Origin: CAYPHY01 sp964410625
Lineage (GTDB): Bacteria; Chloroflexota; Anaerolineae; Promineifilales; Promineifilaceae
Reading direction: 5' to 3'
Assembly (NCBI GenBank): GCA_964410625.1
Contig: CAYPHY010000003.1
Span: 124,001-188,000 of the forward strand
DNA: 64,000 bases
The translations under genes were made by a program, and so were the position numbers. A model generated the notes under the pieces. That model was not told where the DNA came from, ran no database searches, and worked only from the letters and a program-made list of their open reading frames with translations. Position 1 is the stretch's first letter. Each line of letters begins with the position of its first letter. Of this stretch, positions 8,096 to 16,183 are shown piece after piece.

Positions 8096-8917
8096 TTAAT
8101 CCATAACAACTGTCATCCCTGGTTGCCAAGGGCTTGTTCTCTTCCACATTTCTTCGAACTGTATTGTAAAGTAATTATACCAATCGGGATCCTTTTCTTT
8201 GGATAAATAAAAATTTGGAGGAAGATCGTAACCTTTGTGATGGGGATACATCTCAACAATAGCAATTGCATCATTATTCGCTGAAGTAAAGTTTAGGATG
8301 CCAAAAGAGGGTGTATAAGGAAGTAGCCTGACTTCAAGAGTCCCAATTTTTTCAGGAGTCGTTCTTTTGTAATCTTGCCAATTCGTATACAGGTATTCTA
8401 TATCATTAAGAGATGCTTCAAGTCGCCTACGATAATAATCAACGCTTCCAGACTCGCTTCTTTCTGCTGCTGCCTTGAGAGTTTGTACATTCGGATAAAT
8501 AATGATGATGCGGATATCAGTTCCGTCTAGTAGCTTGTGTCGCAAGGCACTAAAATTCCTGTTTAAGGTCACGGTAAGAGTTACACCAAGCAAGTCTACC
8601 CTCTTCGCAAATTGAATATACTGTTGTAGTTCTGCTACATCTGGAGGATTCCTAAAAAAATCACTTGCGGAGGGATTACTAAGTTTGTAGATTAGTTGGC
8701 TAACCTTTTCAGACAAGTCCCAGTCATCTATAAAAAATAAAACGTTTACAAGCAAAAATATAAGTACAACACCAAAAAATTCAGAAGCAAGGTTTAGAAA
8801 CAAGGCTTGCCAAGTTTCATGTTGTTGATTAAATGCCATATATCCCATGACAAAGGCTATGGTAGCTACAACCGAGTATATAGCTAAAAGATATCGACGC
8901 TTTTGTTTTCGATTCAT
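8096..8917 (-). CDS. Two-TM protein with possible PLD-like cytosolic domain
   Basis: This 273-aa protein has two N-terminal membrane helices (about residues 10-28 and 37-62). A soluble domain follows with KRVDLLGVTLTVTL (about 105-118), DGTDIRIIIIYPN (about 131-143), GTLEVRLLPYTPSFG (about 192-206) and a final EEMW helix. The pattern of strand-helix units with a self-describing 'local event' core resembles PLD-like or DUF5919-type domains, but I see no HKD motif. The gene is clearly AT-richer than its neighbours and has no CGGCCG word. The function is not known; a membrane-linked sensor or effector is possible. Confidence 0.6.
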   Translation of the reverse strand: MNRKQKRRYLLAIYSVVATIAFVMGYMAFNQQHETWQALFLNLASEFFGVVLIFLLVNVLFFIDDWDLSEKVSQLIYKLSNPSASDFFRNPPDVAELQQYIQFAKRVDLLGVTLTVTLNRNFSALRHKLLDGTDIRIIIIYPNVQTLKAAAERSESGSVDYYRRRLEASLNDIEYLYTNWQDYKRTTPEKIGTLEVRLLPYTPSFGILNFTSANNDAIAIVEMYPHHKGYDLPPNFYLSKEKDPDWYNYFTIQFEEMWKRTSPWQPGMTVVMD

Positions 8918-9018
8918 ACTTATCGCATTTTTTGTGCCTGGCTAGTGATGTGTTTTATCTTATCAGGATTAGCGAAGATGAAAAGGGGCTTTTGGGAATT
9001 AGCGTGTAAAATAGGAGG

Positions 9019-10275
9019 ATGACAAGCATAGCAAATCCTTTTGACCCTGATTCCTTACGGCCGCAATTCCCCGCTCTACAACAGCAAGTCAACGGCCGTT
9101 CCCCCATTTTCTTCGATGGCCCCGGTGGTACACAAGCCCCGCAGTCGGTGATTGATGCCATGAGCAACTATCTGGCGCAGGGTAGCAGCAATCTCGGCGG
9201 CCCATTCCGCACCAGCCAGCAGACGGACGAAATAACGGCCGCCGCCCGCGCCGCCATTGCCGATCTCTTCAACGCAGCTAACCCTGAAGAAATCGTTTTT
9301 GGTCAAAATATGACCAGCCTGACCTTTGCCATGAGCCGGGCGTTGGCGCGAACGTGGCAGCCAGGGGATGAGATCATCGTCACCCAACTAGACCACGATG
9401 CCAACATTGCCCCCTGGTTGCTGGCGGCCGAAGATCGCGGCGTCACCGTGCGCTGGCTCGACATTAACCCCGCCGATTGCACCTTACGGCTAGACACCTT
9501 GCCCGACTTGCTCAACGAGCGCACGCGGCTGGTGGCTGTGACCTTCGCCTCTAACGCAGTAGGCAGCATCAGCGACGTTGGCCGGGTAGTGGAGTTGGCC
9601 CATGCCGCCGGGGCATTGGTCTATGTGGATTCTGTCCATTATGCGCCACACGGCTTAATCGATGTCCAGGCATTGGATTGCGACTTTCTCGCTGCATCGG
9701 TCTATAAATTCTTTGGCCCTCACACCGGTGCGCTCTATGGCAAGTATGAACTGTTGGACAGCTTGCAGGCGTACAAGGTACGGCCGTCGTCGTCCAAACC
9801 GGCGGGGAAGTGGGAGACTGGCACGCAAAGCTTTGAGAGTTTGGCGGGGGTGACGGCCGCGGTGGAGTACCTGGCGGAACTGGGTGGCGACCACGGGACA
9901 CGCCGCGAACGCCTGGTGCAAGCAATGGAAAAGATTAAAGCGTATGAAATGGGGTTGAGCGACTATTTCCTCAATGAAGCGACAAAGGTCTCCGGCTTGC
10001 GCGTCTTTGGCATCACCGACGTAGAACGACTGGAACAACGGACGCCGACTTTCGCTGTCAGCCTGGAAGGCCACACACCAGAGGCGGTGGCGCGTTATCT
10101 AGGCGAGCAGGGTGTTTATGTGTGGAATGGTCACTACTACGCCGTTGCCGTCATGGAGCGACTGGGTGTGTTAGATCGTGGTGGTCTGGTGCGGATCGGA
10201 TTTGTCCATTACAACACGGCCGAGGAGATAGACCGACTGATCACGGTATTGAGTGAAATAAACAATGAACAATGA
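9019..10275 (+). CDS. Cysteine-desulfurase-like PLP enzyme (VC1184-type)
   Basis: This is a class V aminotransferase fold-type protein, 418 aa. It fits the cysteine desulfurase-like family that has no known Suf/Isc partners. The PLP lysine is in SVYKFFGPHTGALYG (about 227-241), DSVHYAPH precedes it (about 204-211), and FDGPGGTQAP (about 32-41) is the N-terminal substrate loop. No typical active-site Cys loop is obvious, so true desulfurase activity is uncertain. GGAGG at 9014-9018 touches the ATG with no spacer, which is unusual. The last residues and the stop lie in the left arm of a CAATGA hairpin. Confidence 0.85.
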   Translation: MTSIANPFDPDSLRPQFPALQQQVNGRSPIFFDGPGGTQAPQSVIDAMSNYLAQGSSNLGGPFRTSQQTDEITAAARAAIADLFNAANPEEIVFGQNMTSLTFAMSRALARTWQPGDEIIVTQLDHDANIAPWLLAAEDRGVTVRWLDINPADCTLRLDTLPDLLNERTRLVAVTFASNAVGSISDVGRVVELAHAAGALVYVDSVHYAPHGLIDVQALDCDFLAASVYKFFGPHTGALYGKYELLDSLQAYKVRPSSSKPAGKWETGTQSFESLAGVTAAVEYLAELGGDHGTRRERLVQAMEKIKAYEMGLSDYFLNEATKVSGLRVFGITDVERLEQRTPTFAVSLEGHTPEAVARYLGEQGVYVWNGHYYAVAVMERLGVLDRGGLVRIGFVHYNTAEEIDRLITVLSEINNEQ

Positions 10276-10319
10276 GACAATGAACAACCCTTCATTGTTC
10301 ATTGTCTCATTGTTCATTG
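10263..10319. repeat. Word-array hairpin, CAATGA family, perfect 25-bp stem
   Basis: The arms at 10263-10287 and 10295-10319 are exact reverse complements with a 7-nt loop. The words are CAATGAA and CAATGAGA. The TGA stop of the preceding gene (10273-10275) lies inside the left arm. A long single-arm array of the same words is at 23252-23345. Confidence 0.9.
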
Positions 10320-10352
10320 CCTCATCATCCTATTGCCAATTATGAGAATTGA

Positions 10353-10381
10353 TTGACAGCAATCAATACATGTGCCATAAT
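10353..10381 (+). promoter_or_regulatory. Near-consensus promoter of a short transcription unit
   Basis: TTGACA at 10353-10358, a 17-bp spacer and CATAAT at 10376-10381, with an upstream TG giving an extended -10. Expected transcription start is near 10388. It is one of the clearest sigma-70-type promoters in the window. Confidence 0.75.
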
Positions 10382-10387
10382 CCTACG

Positions 10388-10560
10388 CATTATACATTGA
10401 TTGCAGCTTAGCTGCCCGCCATCCTATATCAAGAGGAGGTGGTGCTAATGGATAGTTATTTATCTAACCGCACCGTAGCGCTACCTTCTCGTAAGAGCAA
10501 GTAGCGCTACGGTGCAAAACAAGAGGCTCTGTCATGAATTTGGCAGGGCCTCTTGTTTTT
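10388..10560 (+). ncRNA. Candidate short transcript (about 170 nt): micro-ORF, long hairpin, terminator
   Basis: A strong promoter (10353-10381) and a strong terminator (10518-10562) enclose about 170 nt with no ordinary gene. Inside are an AGGAGGTGG site, an 18-codon ORF (10448-10504) and a perfect 15-bp hairpin (10470-10484 with 10501-10515). No plus-strand gene follows, so it is not an attenuator of a downstream operon. It may be a small RNA, a micro-protein gene or both. I do not recognise a known RNA family. Confidence 0.5.
10448..10504 (+). CDS. Micro-ORF of 18 codons with strong ribosome binding site
   Basis: The ATG at 10448 follows AGGAGGTGG by a suitable distance. The deduced peptide is MDSYLSNRTVALPSRKSK, ending with TAG. 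The second half of the ORF and its stop codon lie in the arms of the 15-bp hairpin, so translation would compete with folding. No similar protein is known to me. The strong signals around it are the only reason to list it. Confidence 0.4.
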   Translation: MDSYLSNRTVALPSRKSK

Positions 10561-10562
10561 AT
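10518..10562. terminator. Strong bidirectional intrinsic terminator
   Basis: AACAAGAGGCTCTG (10518-10531) pairs with CAGGGCCTCTTGTT (10544-10557) with one G-T wobble and a 12-nt loop. It is followed by TTTTTATTATT on the plus strand. On the minus strand the stem is followed by GTTTTG. It can end both the short rightward unit and the leftward pentapeptide gene transcript, although that gene stops at 10596. Confidence 0.8.
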
Positions 10563-10595
10563 TATTCAGAGATTAGGAGATTAGAAGAATGGGGG

Positions 10596-11714
10596 TTAGA
10601 AATCCTCGTCATCCTCAGAGGGGACATAATCGAGGGGGGACGGGGCAAGAGGGGCCGCCATCTCAAAGACCGGCTCTAGCATGGTCGCTTCCGGTTGTGT
10701 CTGCCGGTGGAGCCACTCCTCATACTTGGTTCCGTCGGGCATCGTCGCTCCGGTAAGGGAACGGGCGGTAGAAAGCAACTTCAGACTGATCTTCGCCCCA
10801 AAAAGAAATGCACCGTTCAGGTTGGCCCCTTGCAGGCGCACATCTTCGAGATGTGCACCGCTGAGATTGGCATTACTCAAATTTGCGTTTTCCAGATTCG
10901 CTTTGCTAAAGTTTGTCCAACCTAGGTTTGCGCCGGAAAGATTGGCTCGTTCCAGGTTGGCAAAACCTAGATTCGCCTCGACAATCTCCGCGCCACTCAG
11001 ATTTGCGCCGCTGAATAAAGCCCGTTCGGCACTGACCTTGCTCATGTCCGCCTCAACAAAGGTCGCGCCGCTGGCGACCACACTGTCCAGATTGGCATTA
11101 CTCAGATTTGCTTCGGTCAAGTTTGCCAAACTAAGATTCGCGCCGCGCAAATTCGCTTCGCTTAAGTTGGTCAGATTCATGGTGGCGCGGATGAGCCGAG
11201 CTTCATTGAGATTTGCGCCGGTGAAGTTCGCCCAGCCAAGCTCCGCTTGCTCCAGATTGACACGGCTCAAATAGGCACCGCTGAGATTAGCCCAACTTAG
11301 TTTAGCTTTGGGTAAGTTAGCCCCAGCGAAATAAGCATTGACCAATGAGCCATCAGTCAGCCACCCTTTGTCATCAAACTCTTTTAATGCCCGCATCGCT
11401 AGTCCGGCATCACCACTGGCGATCTCTCGTACTAGCTGCGTTTTCAATAGCTCTTGCTCCCGCTCCAGTTGTTTTTCTTCTTGTTGCAGGCGTTGGTTTT
11501 CCAAAAATTCCAACAATCGTTCTTCACGACGTTTGATGACCGAGTCGAGAATCAGAATGGTCAACACAACCCCAACGAGCATTGTGCTGAGGTTGCTGGC
11601 AAAATTGTCGAGAAAATTCCCCGGTACATAAGATAGCCAGCCAAAGAAAATAGCCAACAAGAGCAAACCGATGGCAATGGCCTGTAAACTAGCACCACGT
11701 GGCTTATCAGACAT
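10596..11714 (-). CDS. Pentapeptide-repeat membrane protein
   Basis: This protein of about 372 aa has two N-terminal membrane helices (about residues 8-28 and 36-56). A short charged coiled coil follows (about 62-95). A long run of A(N/D)LSxA-type pentapeptide repeats covers roughly residues 125-320 and should form a right-handed beta-helix. The tail is acidic. AGGTG lies before the ATG at 11714; an upstream GTG at 11723 is possible. It is co-directional with the coiled-coil gene upstream, separated by a word-array hairpin. The function is unknown; a membrane-bound scaffold is likely. Confidence 0.85.
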   Translation of the reverse strand: MSDKPRGASLQAIAIGLLLLAIFFGWLSYVPGNFLDNFASNLSTMLVGVVLTILILDSVIKRREERLLEFLENQRLQQEEKQLEREQELLKTQLVREIASGDAGLAMRALKEFDDKGWLTDGSLVNAYFAGANLPKAKLSWANLSGAYLSRVNLEQAELGWANFTGANLNEARLIRATMNLTNLSEANLRGANLSLANLTEANLSNANLDSVVASGATFVEADMSKVSAERALFSGANLSGAEIVEANLGFANLERANLSGANLGWTNFSKANLENANLSNANLSGAHLEDVRLQGANLNGAFLFGAKISLKLLSTARSLTGATMPDGTKYEEWLHRQTQPEATMLEPVFEMAAPLAPSPLDYVPSEDDEDF

Positions 11715-11738
11715 GTTAATCACCTACTTCAGTGACTA

Positions 11739-11810
11739 GTGGCTAGTGGTTAGTGATGAGTGGATAGATGAATACAGTTCTCTATCCACTCATCACTAAC
11801 CACTATTCAC
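11739..11810. repeat. Word-array hairpin, AGTGGTT family
   Basis: The arms at 11739-11768 and 11781-11810 pair over 30 positions with two differences; the loop is 12 nt. The words are 7 nt (AGTGGCT, AGTGGTT, AGTGATG, AGTGGAT). It starts 10 bp after the stop of the coiled-coil gene. A relative lies between ftsQ and ftsA (60148-60230). Confidence 0.85.
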
Positions 11811-11819
11811 TCTCCACTA

Positions 11820-14081
11820 TTACTGCTCCATACTTTGGTCAAATTCATCTTCGTAATCAATCTTAATTAGACCCTGCTCCAGGGCATCAATCACGCTCAT
11901 ATCGGCTCGCAACGGCGCTCCGGTTGAGGCGGGGAGGCGGCGATTAGGATTTAACTCCACAGCCTTCTCCACTTCTTCCAACCAGAGGCGCGGCCACTTC
12001 TTGATTGCATCGGCCTGGGCAGCCTGTACTCGCCAGATAAGATTGCGATTGTCCTGTTGCATTTTGACTAATAGCTCATCAATGGAAGCAAGCTCCTCGC
12101 GCCATTGCTGTTCGCTGCGGCGCACGGCCGACCACTTTTGTTCGGCATCCACTTCAAAGTTCTTCCACTTCTGCTCCAACTCGATCTCGAAGTTCTTCAG
12201 TCGCTCGTTAATTTCCAACAGCAGCCCATCCCAACGGCTTTGCATCCGGTTGGACTCCACCCGCAGCATTTCGGAAGATTCGCGACGTTGCTGCTCTAGC
12301 TGTTTTTGCCAATGGGCAAAGTTCTGGACGGCCATGCGTGCTTCTTTATACTGGTTGGATAAGATCGTCCACTGCTGGGCAAAGCGGTCAATCGTGTCCT
12401 TTTGTTCGTCGAGCGTGGTGCGCCAGGTATCAAGCTGTCGCTCCACCTCTTTATCGCCGCGACTGACCTGCTCGGCCAGTGCATTCGCCTGGGTACGCAG
12501 TTCCGTTTGTTCTTCGGAAAGGGACTTAACGCTCGCTTCCAATCGGGCGGTGCTATTGCTCAGGATCCCCAGCCGCTCGGCCGCCTGCCCCAATTGCTCA
12601 CTAATGCCCATGACCTGGGGTTTGATAGTTTCATCAAATTCCTGTAGCCGGAGTTGTAGCTGTTCAGAGACCTCGCTGTTACGTCCAATGCGCTCTTCCG
12701 TCACTTCCAACATTTCGTGCAGCGAATCCACTTGCTCGGCAAGCGGTGTTAATTTACCTTCCTGCACACCGATTAGATTCAAGAGGCGCACTTCTTCGGC
12801 CTGGCGCAATTCGATCTCTTGTTCCAGACGACTCACTATTTGTTGAATGTCGAGTGGTATAGATTGTTGAACGGCGTCCAAACGTTGTTCGATTTCGGCC
12901 GTCAAATCAGCCAACATCGGCTGCATGTCCGCTGGAATCAGTTGGCGAACATCTTCGATCCTTTGCTCCAAGACCAGAAGCGCGTCCTGGACATCTGGCG
13001 GCACACTCTCTTTTACCTCTGCCAGTCGTTGTTCCACATTTGCATTGGCCTGGCGTACTTCGGTTAGTTGCTGTTCAACAGTTACGTTGGCCTGGCGCAC
13101 CTCTGCCAGTTGCTGCTCCAAACCACTCATCGCCTCACGAACATCAGGAGGGATGGACCGTTGAATTTCTTCAACACGCATCGCCACGCTTTGCATTTGT
13201 TCGTTGATATCGGCCGTCAAGTTTTGGATTAATTGGTTCGCTTCTTCTTCGACACGGGTAGAGGTTTGCGCCATTTGCTCATCCACACGGGCGGCGATGT
13301 TCGTCAGGTCTTGTTCAATGAAAACGACCCGTGAGAGTGAACTGCGAACCTCCTCCAGTTGTTCTTCGAACTGGTTATCGGCCGCCTGGCGGAAGAGGAA
13401 CTGTTGCTCCAACTGAGCGAAGGAGCTAGACAAAGTAGAAAGGGAATTGGTCAATGTGTGCGATTCCGCATCAACTCTCGCTACCAGTTCTCGTTCCAGG
13501 TGGGCAAGCGAGTCGGGGAATTGTTCGCGTAGTTCGCTAACCTGGCGCACTATCTCCTCATTGGCGGCGCGTTGTGCCTGTAACTCGCTCTCCAATCGCT
13601 CTTGAATTTGCAGCCGCTCGTCCAATTGACGAATGTTGTAATCGAGGTCTTCTTGTTCGGCCGCCAGACGTTGCTGTAACTCTGATTCAACCTGTCGCTG
13701 ACGTTCCCGTTGCTCCTCAATCAGTTGCGCAAATTCGTTTTTGAACGAAGCCAATTCTTCATCTACTTTGGGGAGGCGCACAAGCTGGGCGTTGACATTA
13801 GACAAATGCCACTCCAGGTCTTGGATGCGTTGCTCAAGGGCGGTCGTTTCATTGTTGTCTTGGGGAAGACGGTCCAGCCGCTCTGACAAATTATTTAGCT
13901 GCCACTCTAACTCCTGGATACGTTGCTCGCGCTCACTCAGATCCCGCCCTTGTTGAGCGAATCGCTGTTCGAGTTCACCCAATTTACGAGCTGACTTACG
14001 CCGTTCTTCATCCAACCACTTAAGGTGGTTGCGCAATTCGGTTAACTCGCGCGTTTGAGCAGTACTTGCACTAAAGGCCAT
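11820..14081 (-). CDS. Long coiled-coil protein
   Basis: This 753-aa protein is almost entirely heptad-repeat coiled coil, rich in Glu, Gln, Leu and Arg, from about residue 10 to 690. A repeated LEQQLAEVRQAN-type unit occurs at about 330-370, with IPPDV/IPADM/IPLDI spaced copies. No signal peptide or membrane segment is visible, and no SMC-type ATPase motif is present. The C terminus (about 700-753) is non-coiled. It could be a cytoskeletal or scaffold protein that acts with the adjacent pentapeptide membrane protein; that link rests only on position. Confidence 0.75.
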   Translation of the reverse strand: MAFSASTAQTRELTELRNHLKWLDEERRKSARKLGELEQRFAQQGRDLSEREQRIQELEWQLNNLSERLDRLPQDNNETTALEQRIQDLEWHLSNVNAQLVRLPKVDEELASFKNEFAQLIEEQRERQRQVESELQQRLAAEQEDLDYNIRQLDERLQIQERLESELQAQRAANEEIVRQVSELREQFPDSLAHLERELVARVDAESHTLTNSLSTLSSSFAQLEQQFLFRQAADNQFEEQLEEVRSSLSRVVFIEQDLTNIAARVDEQMAQTSTRVEEEANQLIQNLTADINEQMQSVAMRVEEIQRSIPPDVREAMSGLEQQLAEVRQANVTVEQQLTEVRQANANVEQRLAEVKESVPPDVQDALLVLEQRIEDVRQLIPADMQPMLADLTAEIEQRLDAVQQSIPLDIQQIVSRLEQEIELRQAEEVRLLNLIGVQEGKLTPLAEQVDSLHEMLEVTEERIGRNSEVSEQLQLRLQEFDETIKPQVMGISEQLGQAAERLGILSNSTARLEASVKSLSEEQTELRTQANALAEQVSRGDKEVERQLDTWRTTLDEQKDTIDRFAQQWTILSNQYKEARMAVQNFAHWQKQLEQQRRESSEMLRVESNRMQSRWDGLLLEINERLKNFEIELEQKWKNFEVDAEQKWSAVRRSEQQWREELASIDELLVKMQQDNRNLIWRVQAAQADAIKKWPRLWLEEVEKAVELNPNRRLPASTGAPLRADMSVIDALEQGLIKIDYEDEFDQSMEQ

Positions 14082-14465
14082 TTCTTAAAACTCCTTCGGC
14101 GTCATCTCGCTATTAATAATCCCTGAAAAAGTAGGAACGGTGCCTGGACTCGCCTTTGGGGATTTGCTATGGCGAAACCACAGTTGTCATCAAGTTTCAA
14201 TCGAAAGCTCCCGGCTTCGCCTGTGCCACAGAATAGTAATTCCAATTGTAGGTCGCCAAATAAATATTGGGGGCTTTGTCCTCTTAATGGTACCAATTGG
14301 CGTTTTGTTTCTTTTCGGCCCCGTATCTGAGTACACATCATTGCACCGCGCAGCCCACTGCGCACTTGATATATGCAACCAGAATAGTGCCACATCTAAG
14401 GTGGATAGCACATAAAAGTGACGTGAATTGTCGAGCGGAAAGCGATAAAACTGCCGTGAAAAGTG
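14082..14465. other. 384-bp intergenic region without a supported gene
   Basis: Short overlapping frames exist on both strands (for example 14102-14395 minus and 14140-14415 plus), but none has a convincing ribosome binding site or a recognisable family. The stretch is less GC-rich than the flanking genes and may hold the promoter of the coiled-coil gene. I see no word-array element in it. Confidence 0.5.
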
Positions 14466-16034
14466 TTAGGGGGTGGGAGTTTGAGGGGGTTGGGCGAGGA
14501 ATGAAACGGCAACGGCCGCGCGATTGCGGATCAAAGGCACATCTGCACCATCGGGAAAGTCAAACACTTCCCGTTCATCCCCATCTTGGTGCAATACTGC
14601 GTGTAACCGCTCCGTGGCCTGGCTGGAATCAATCTCTATCTGCAATTGGCGATGAATCCCGGCGCCTAGCCACATACGACCAATGATTGCCCCAGGTTGG
14701 CCTCCGTCATCATTATAGACAACTGCCCACATGGGCGCGGGGCCGACAACGAGAGAGAGCGTCACCTCATCCTCATCGTCCAATATTTGATCGGTGGCAA
14801 TCACATACCCTCCGGCCTGGGTATTGACTGGAATGGCTTGCGGCAAACGGCCGTCTGGTTCCCGCAGCGGGCCATCGGCCGCTGGATAATTAAAATCGTC
14901 ACCCGGAACCGTGTCTTCGTGCAGCCGTGTGAACAAGATGGGCGTCACGGCCGCCTCAATCAGATCAACCGCAATCCGTTCATTCAATCCATCCTCCAGC
15001 GGGGCAAAGCCGATGACAAGGCCCGGCGTGCCGTCCTCATTGGCGAAGTGGACCACCACCCAGCCAGGGCCGTTGCTAATCGCCCGTTCAATAACGATCT
15101 GACCATCAATCACCGGCTGGTCATAGACGAGAATATCAGGGGGATAGGTGGCGGTGAAGGCGGCCGCTACCGGTTCATCCTCAACCATAAGGGGAAGGTC
15201 AGCCTGGGGATAATCGAAGCGTTGCAGCCGTTCCGTGTCCTCGTGCAGCACGACGTATAAGTCAGGGGCCGCCTCGCGCCAGCGAATGGTAACGGGGATA
15301 TCCTCATGCAATCCCGCTTCCAGATAAACTTGGCCAACGGGTGCGCCGATTTCTTCGTCCCGGCCGTCATGGATGACCAGCCAGACCGGCTCAGGGGCGT
15401 AAACCACAGAAACTTGCGCCAGCCCACTTTCGTCCACCACTTGATCACTCACTTGAATCACCGGATTGGGCAAATCGAGGGTGATCGCGATGGTATGCAC
15501 TTCCTCGTCTAGCGCCACATCGGCCGCGGGAAAATCGAATGTTCCCACCGGTTCGGCATCGGTGTGGAGACGTACAGACAAATTCGGCGTCGTCGCCAAT
15601 GGGTCAACTTCAACCACAACATCTTCATGAACACCCGCTTCAACGGCCGTTTGTCCCAGGATTTCGCCTTCGCTGGTATAAACAACAACCCAGCCCGATT
15701 CCGGTACGGCAACGCTTGCGACCCGCACTTCTCCTGCCTCCGTTACAGACTGGTCGGTAACGGTCAACATGGGGACGATCGGTGTGGGCGTCAGAGTTGG
15801 CGTGGCCGTCGGCTCTGGCGTAGCGGTAGGTTCGGGCGAGGGAGTGGAGGTGGGAAAGCTCGCCCCGGTACGAGGAGTCTGCGTCGGTGGTATGGTAGGG
15901 GATGCGAGATCGTCATCCTCAATCGTACCAGGATCACGCGAACAGGCAGCCAGGAGCAAGGCCAGCAGCAACCCACCTACTAGAATCTGAAAATATCTGT
16001 TCAATGAAGCGTCAGTTATTTGCCAATGTTTCAA
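14466..16034 (-). CDS. Lipoprotein with four DUF7282-like repeats
   Basis: This 522-aa protein has an N-terminal hydrophobic helix and a lipobox (LLAACS, Cys at about 31), so it is probably an exported lipoprotein. A Pro/Thr-rich linker follows (about 43-88). Four beta-rich repeats then follow, each with a VxDQxVxESG opening, a GWVVVY/H strand, a GxxxLEAGxHEDxxV segment and an LHxDxxxxxxFDYPxAD end. This pattern recalls DUF7282, best known from haloarchaeal secreted proteins. The start is a TTG with no clear ribosome binding site, so the N terminus is uncertain. A role in the envelope is inferred. Confidence 0.75.
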   Translation of the reverse strand: MKHWQITDASLNRYFQILVGGLLLALLLAACSRDPGTIEDDDLASPTIPPTQTPRTGASFPTSTPSPEPTATPEPTATPTLTPTPIVPMLTVTDQSVTEAGEVRVASVAVPESGWVVVYTSEGEILGQTAVEAGVHEDVVVEVDPLATTPNLSVRLHTDAEPVGTFDFPAADVALDEEVHTIAITLDLPNPVIQVSDQVVDESGLAQVSVVYAPEPVWLVIHDGRDEEIGAPVGQVYLEAGLHEDIPVTIRWREAAPDLYVVLHEDTERLQRFDYPQADLPLMVEDEPVAAAFTATYPPDILVYDQPVIDGQIVIERAISNGPGWVVVHFANEDGTPGLVIGFAPLEDGLNERIAVDLIEAAVTPILFTRLHEDTVPGDDFNYPAADGPLREPDGRLPQAIPVNTQAGGYVIATDQILDDEDEVTLSLVVGPAPMWAVVYNDDGGQPGAIIGRMWLGAGIHRQLQIEIDSSQATERLHAVLHQDGDEREVFDFPDGADVPLIRNRAAVAVSFLAQPPQTPTP

Positions 16035-16115
16035 CAGGCAACGATTGTATCCCCTAATCCCTTCCGTTGCATGTCACAGGCGTGAATTCTAAGCAAAGGA
16101 TAAAGCGAAAGGCTG

Positions 16116-16183
16116 AAGGATGAGGGATGAAGGCTGAGGGCTGAAAAGCTTTCTTCATCCTTCAGCCTTCCTCCCTCATCCTT
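16116..16183. repeat. Word-array hairpin, AAGGATGAGGGATG family
   Basis: The arms at 16116-16145 and 16154-16183 pair over about 30 positions with three or four differences; the loop is 8 nt. The words are 7 nt (AAGGATG, AGGGATG, AAGGCTG, AGGGCTG). The right arm ends one base before the comEC stop codon. Confidence 0.85.

Noticed and set aside
10470..10515. Transcription attenuator
   Set aside because: No plus-strand gene lies downstream; the next gene is convergent.
14102..14415. Overlapping short frames on both strands
   Set aside because: No ribosome binding site, no known domain, and the two frames exclude each other.
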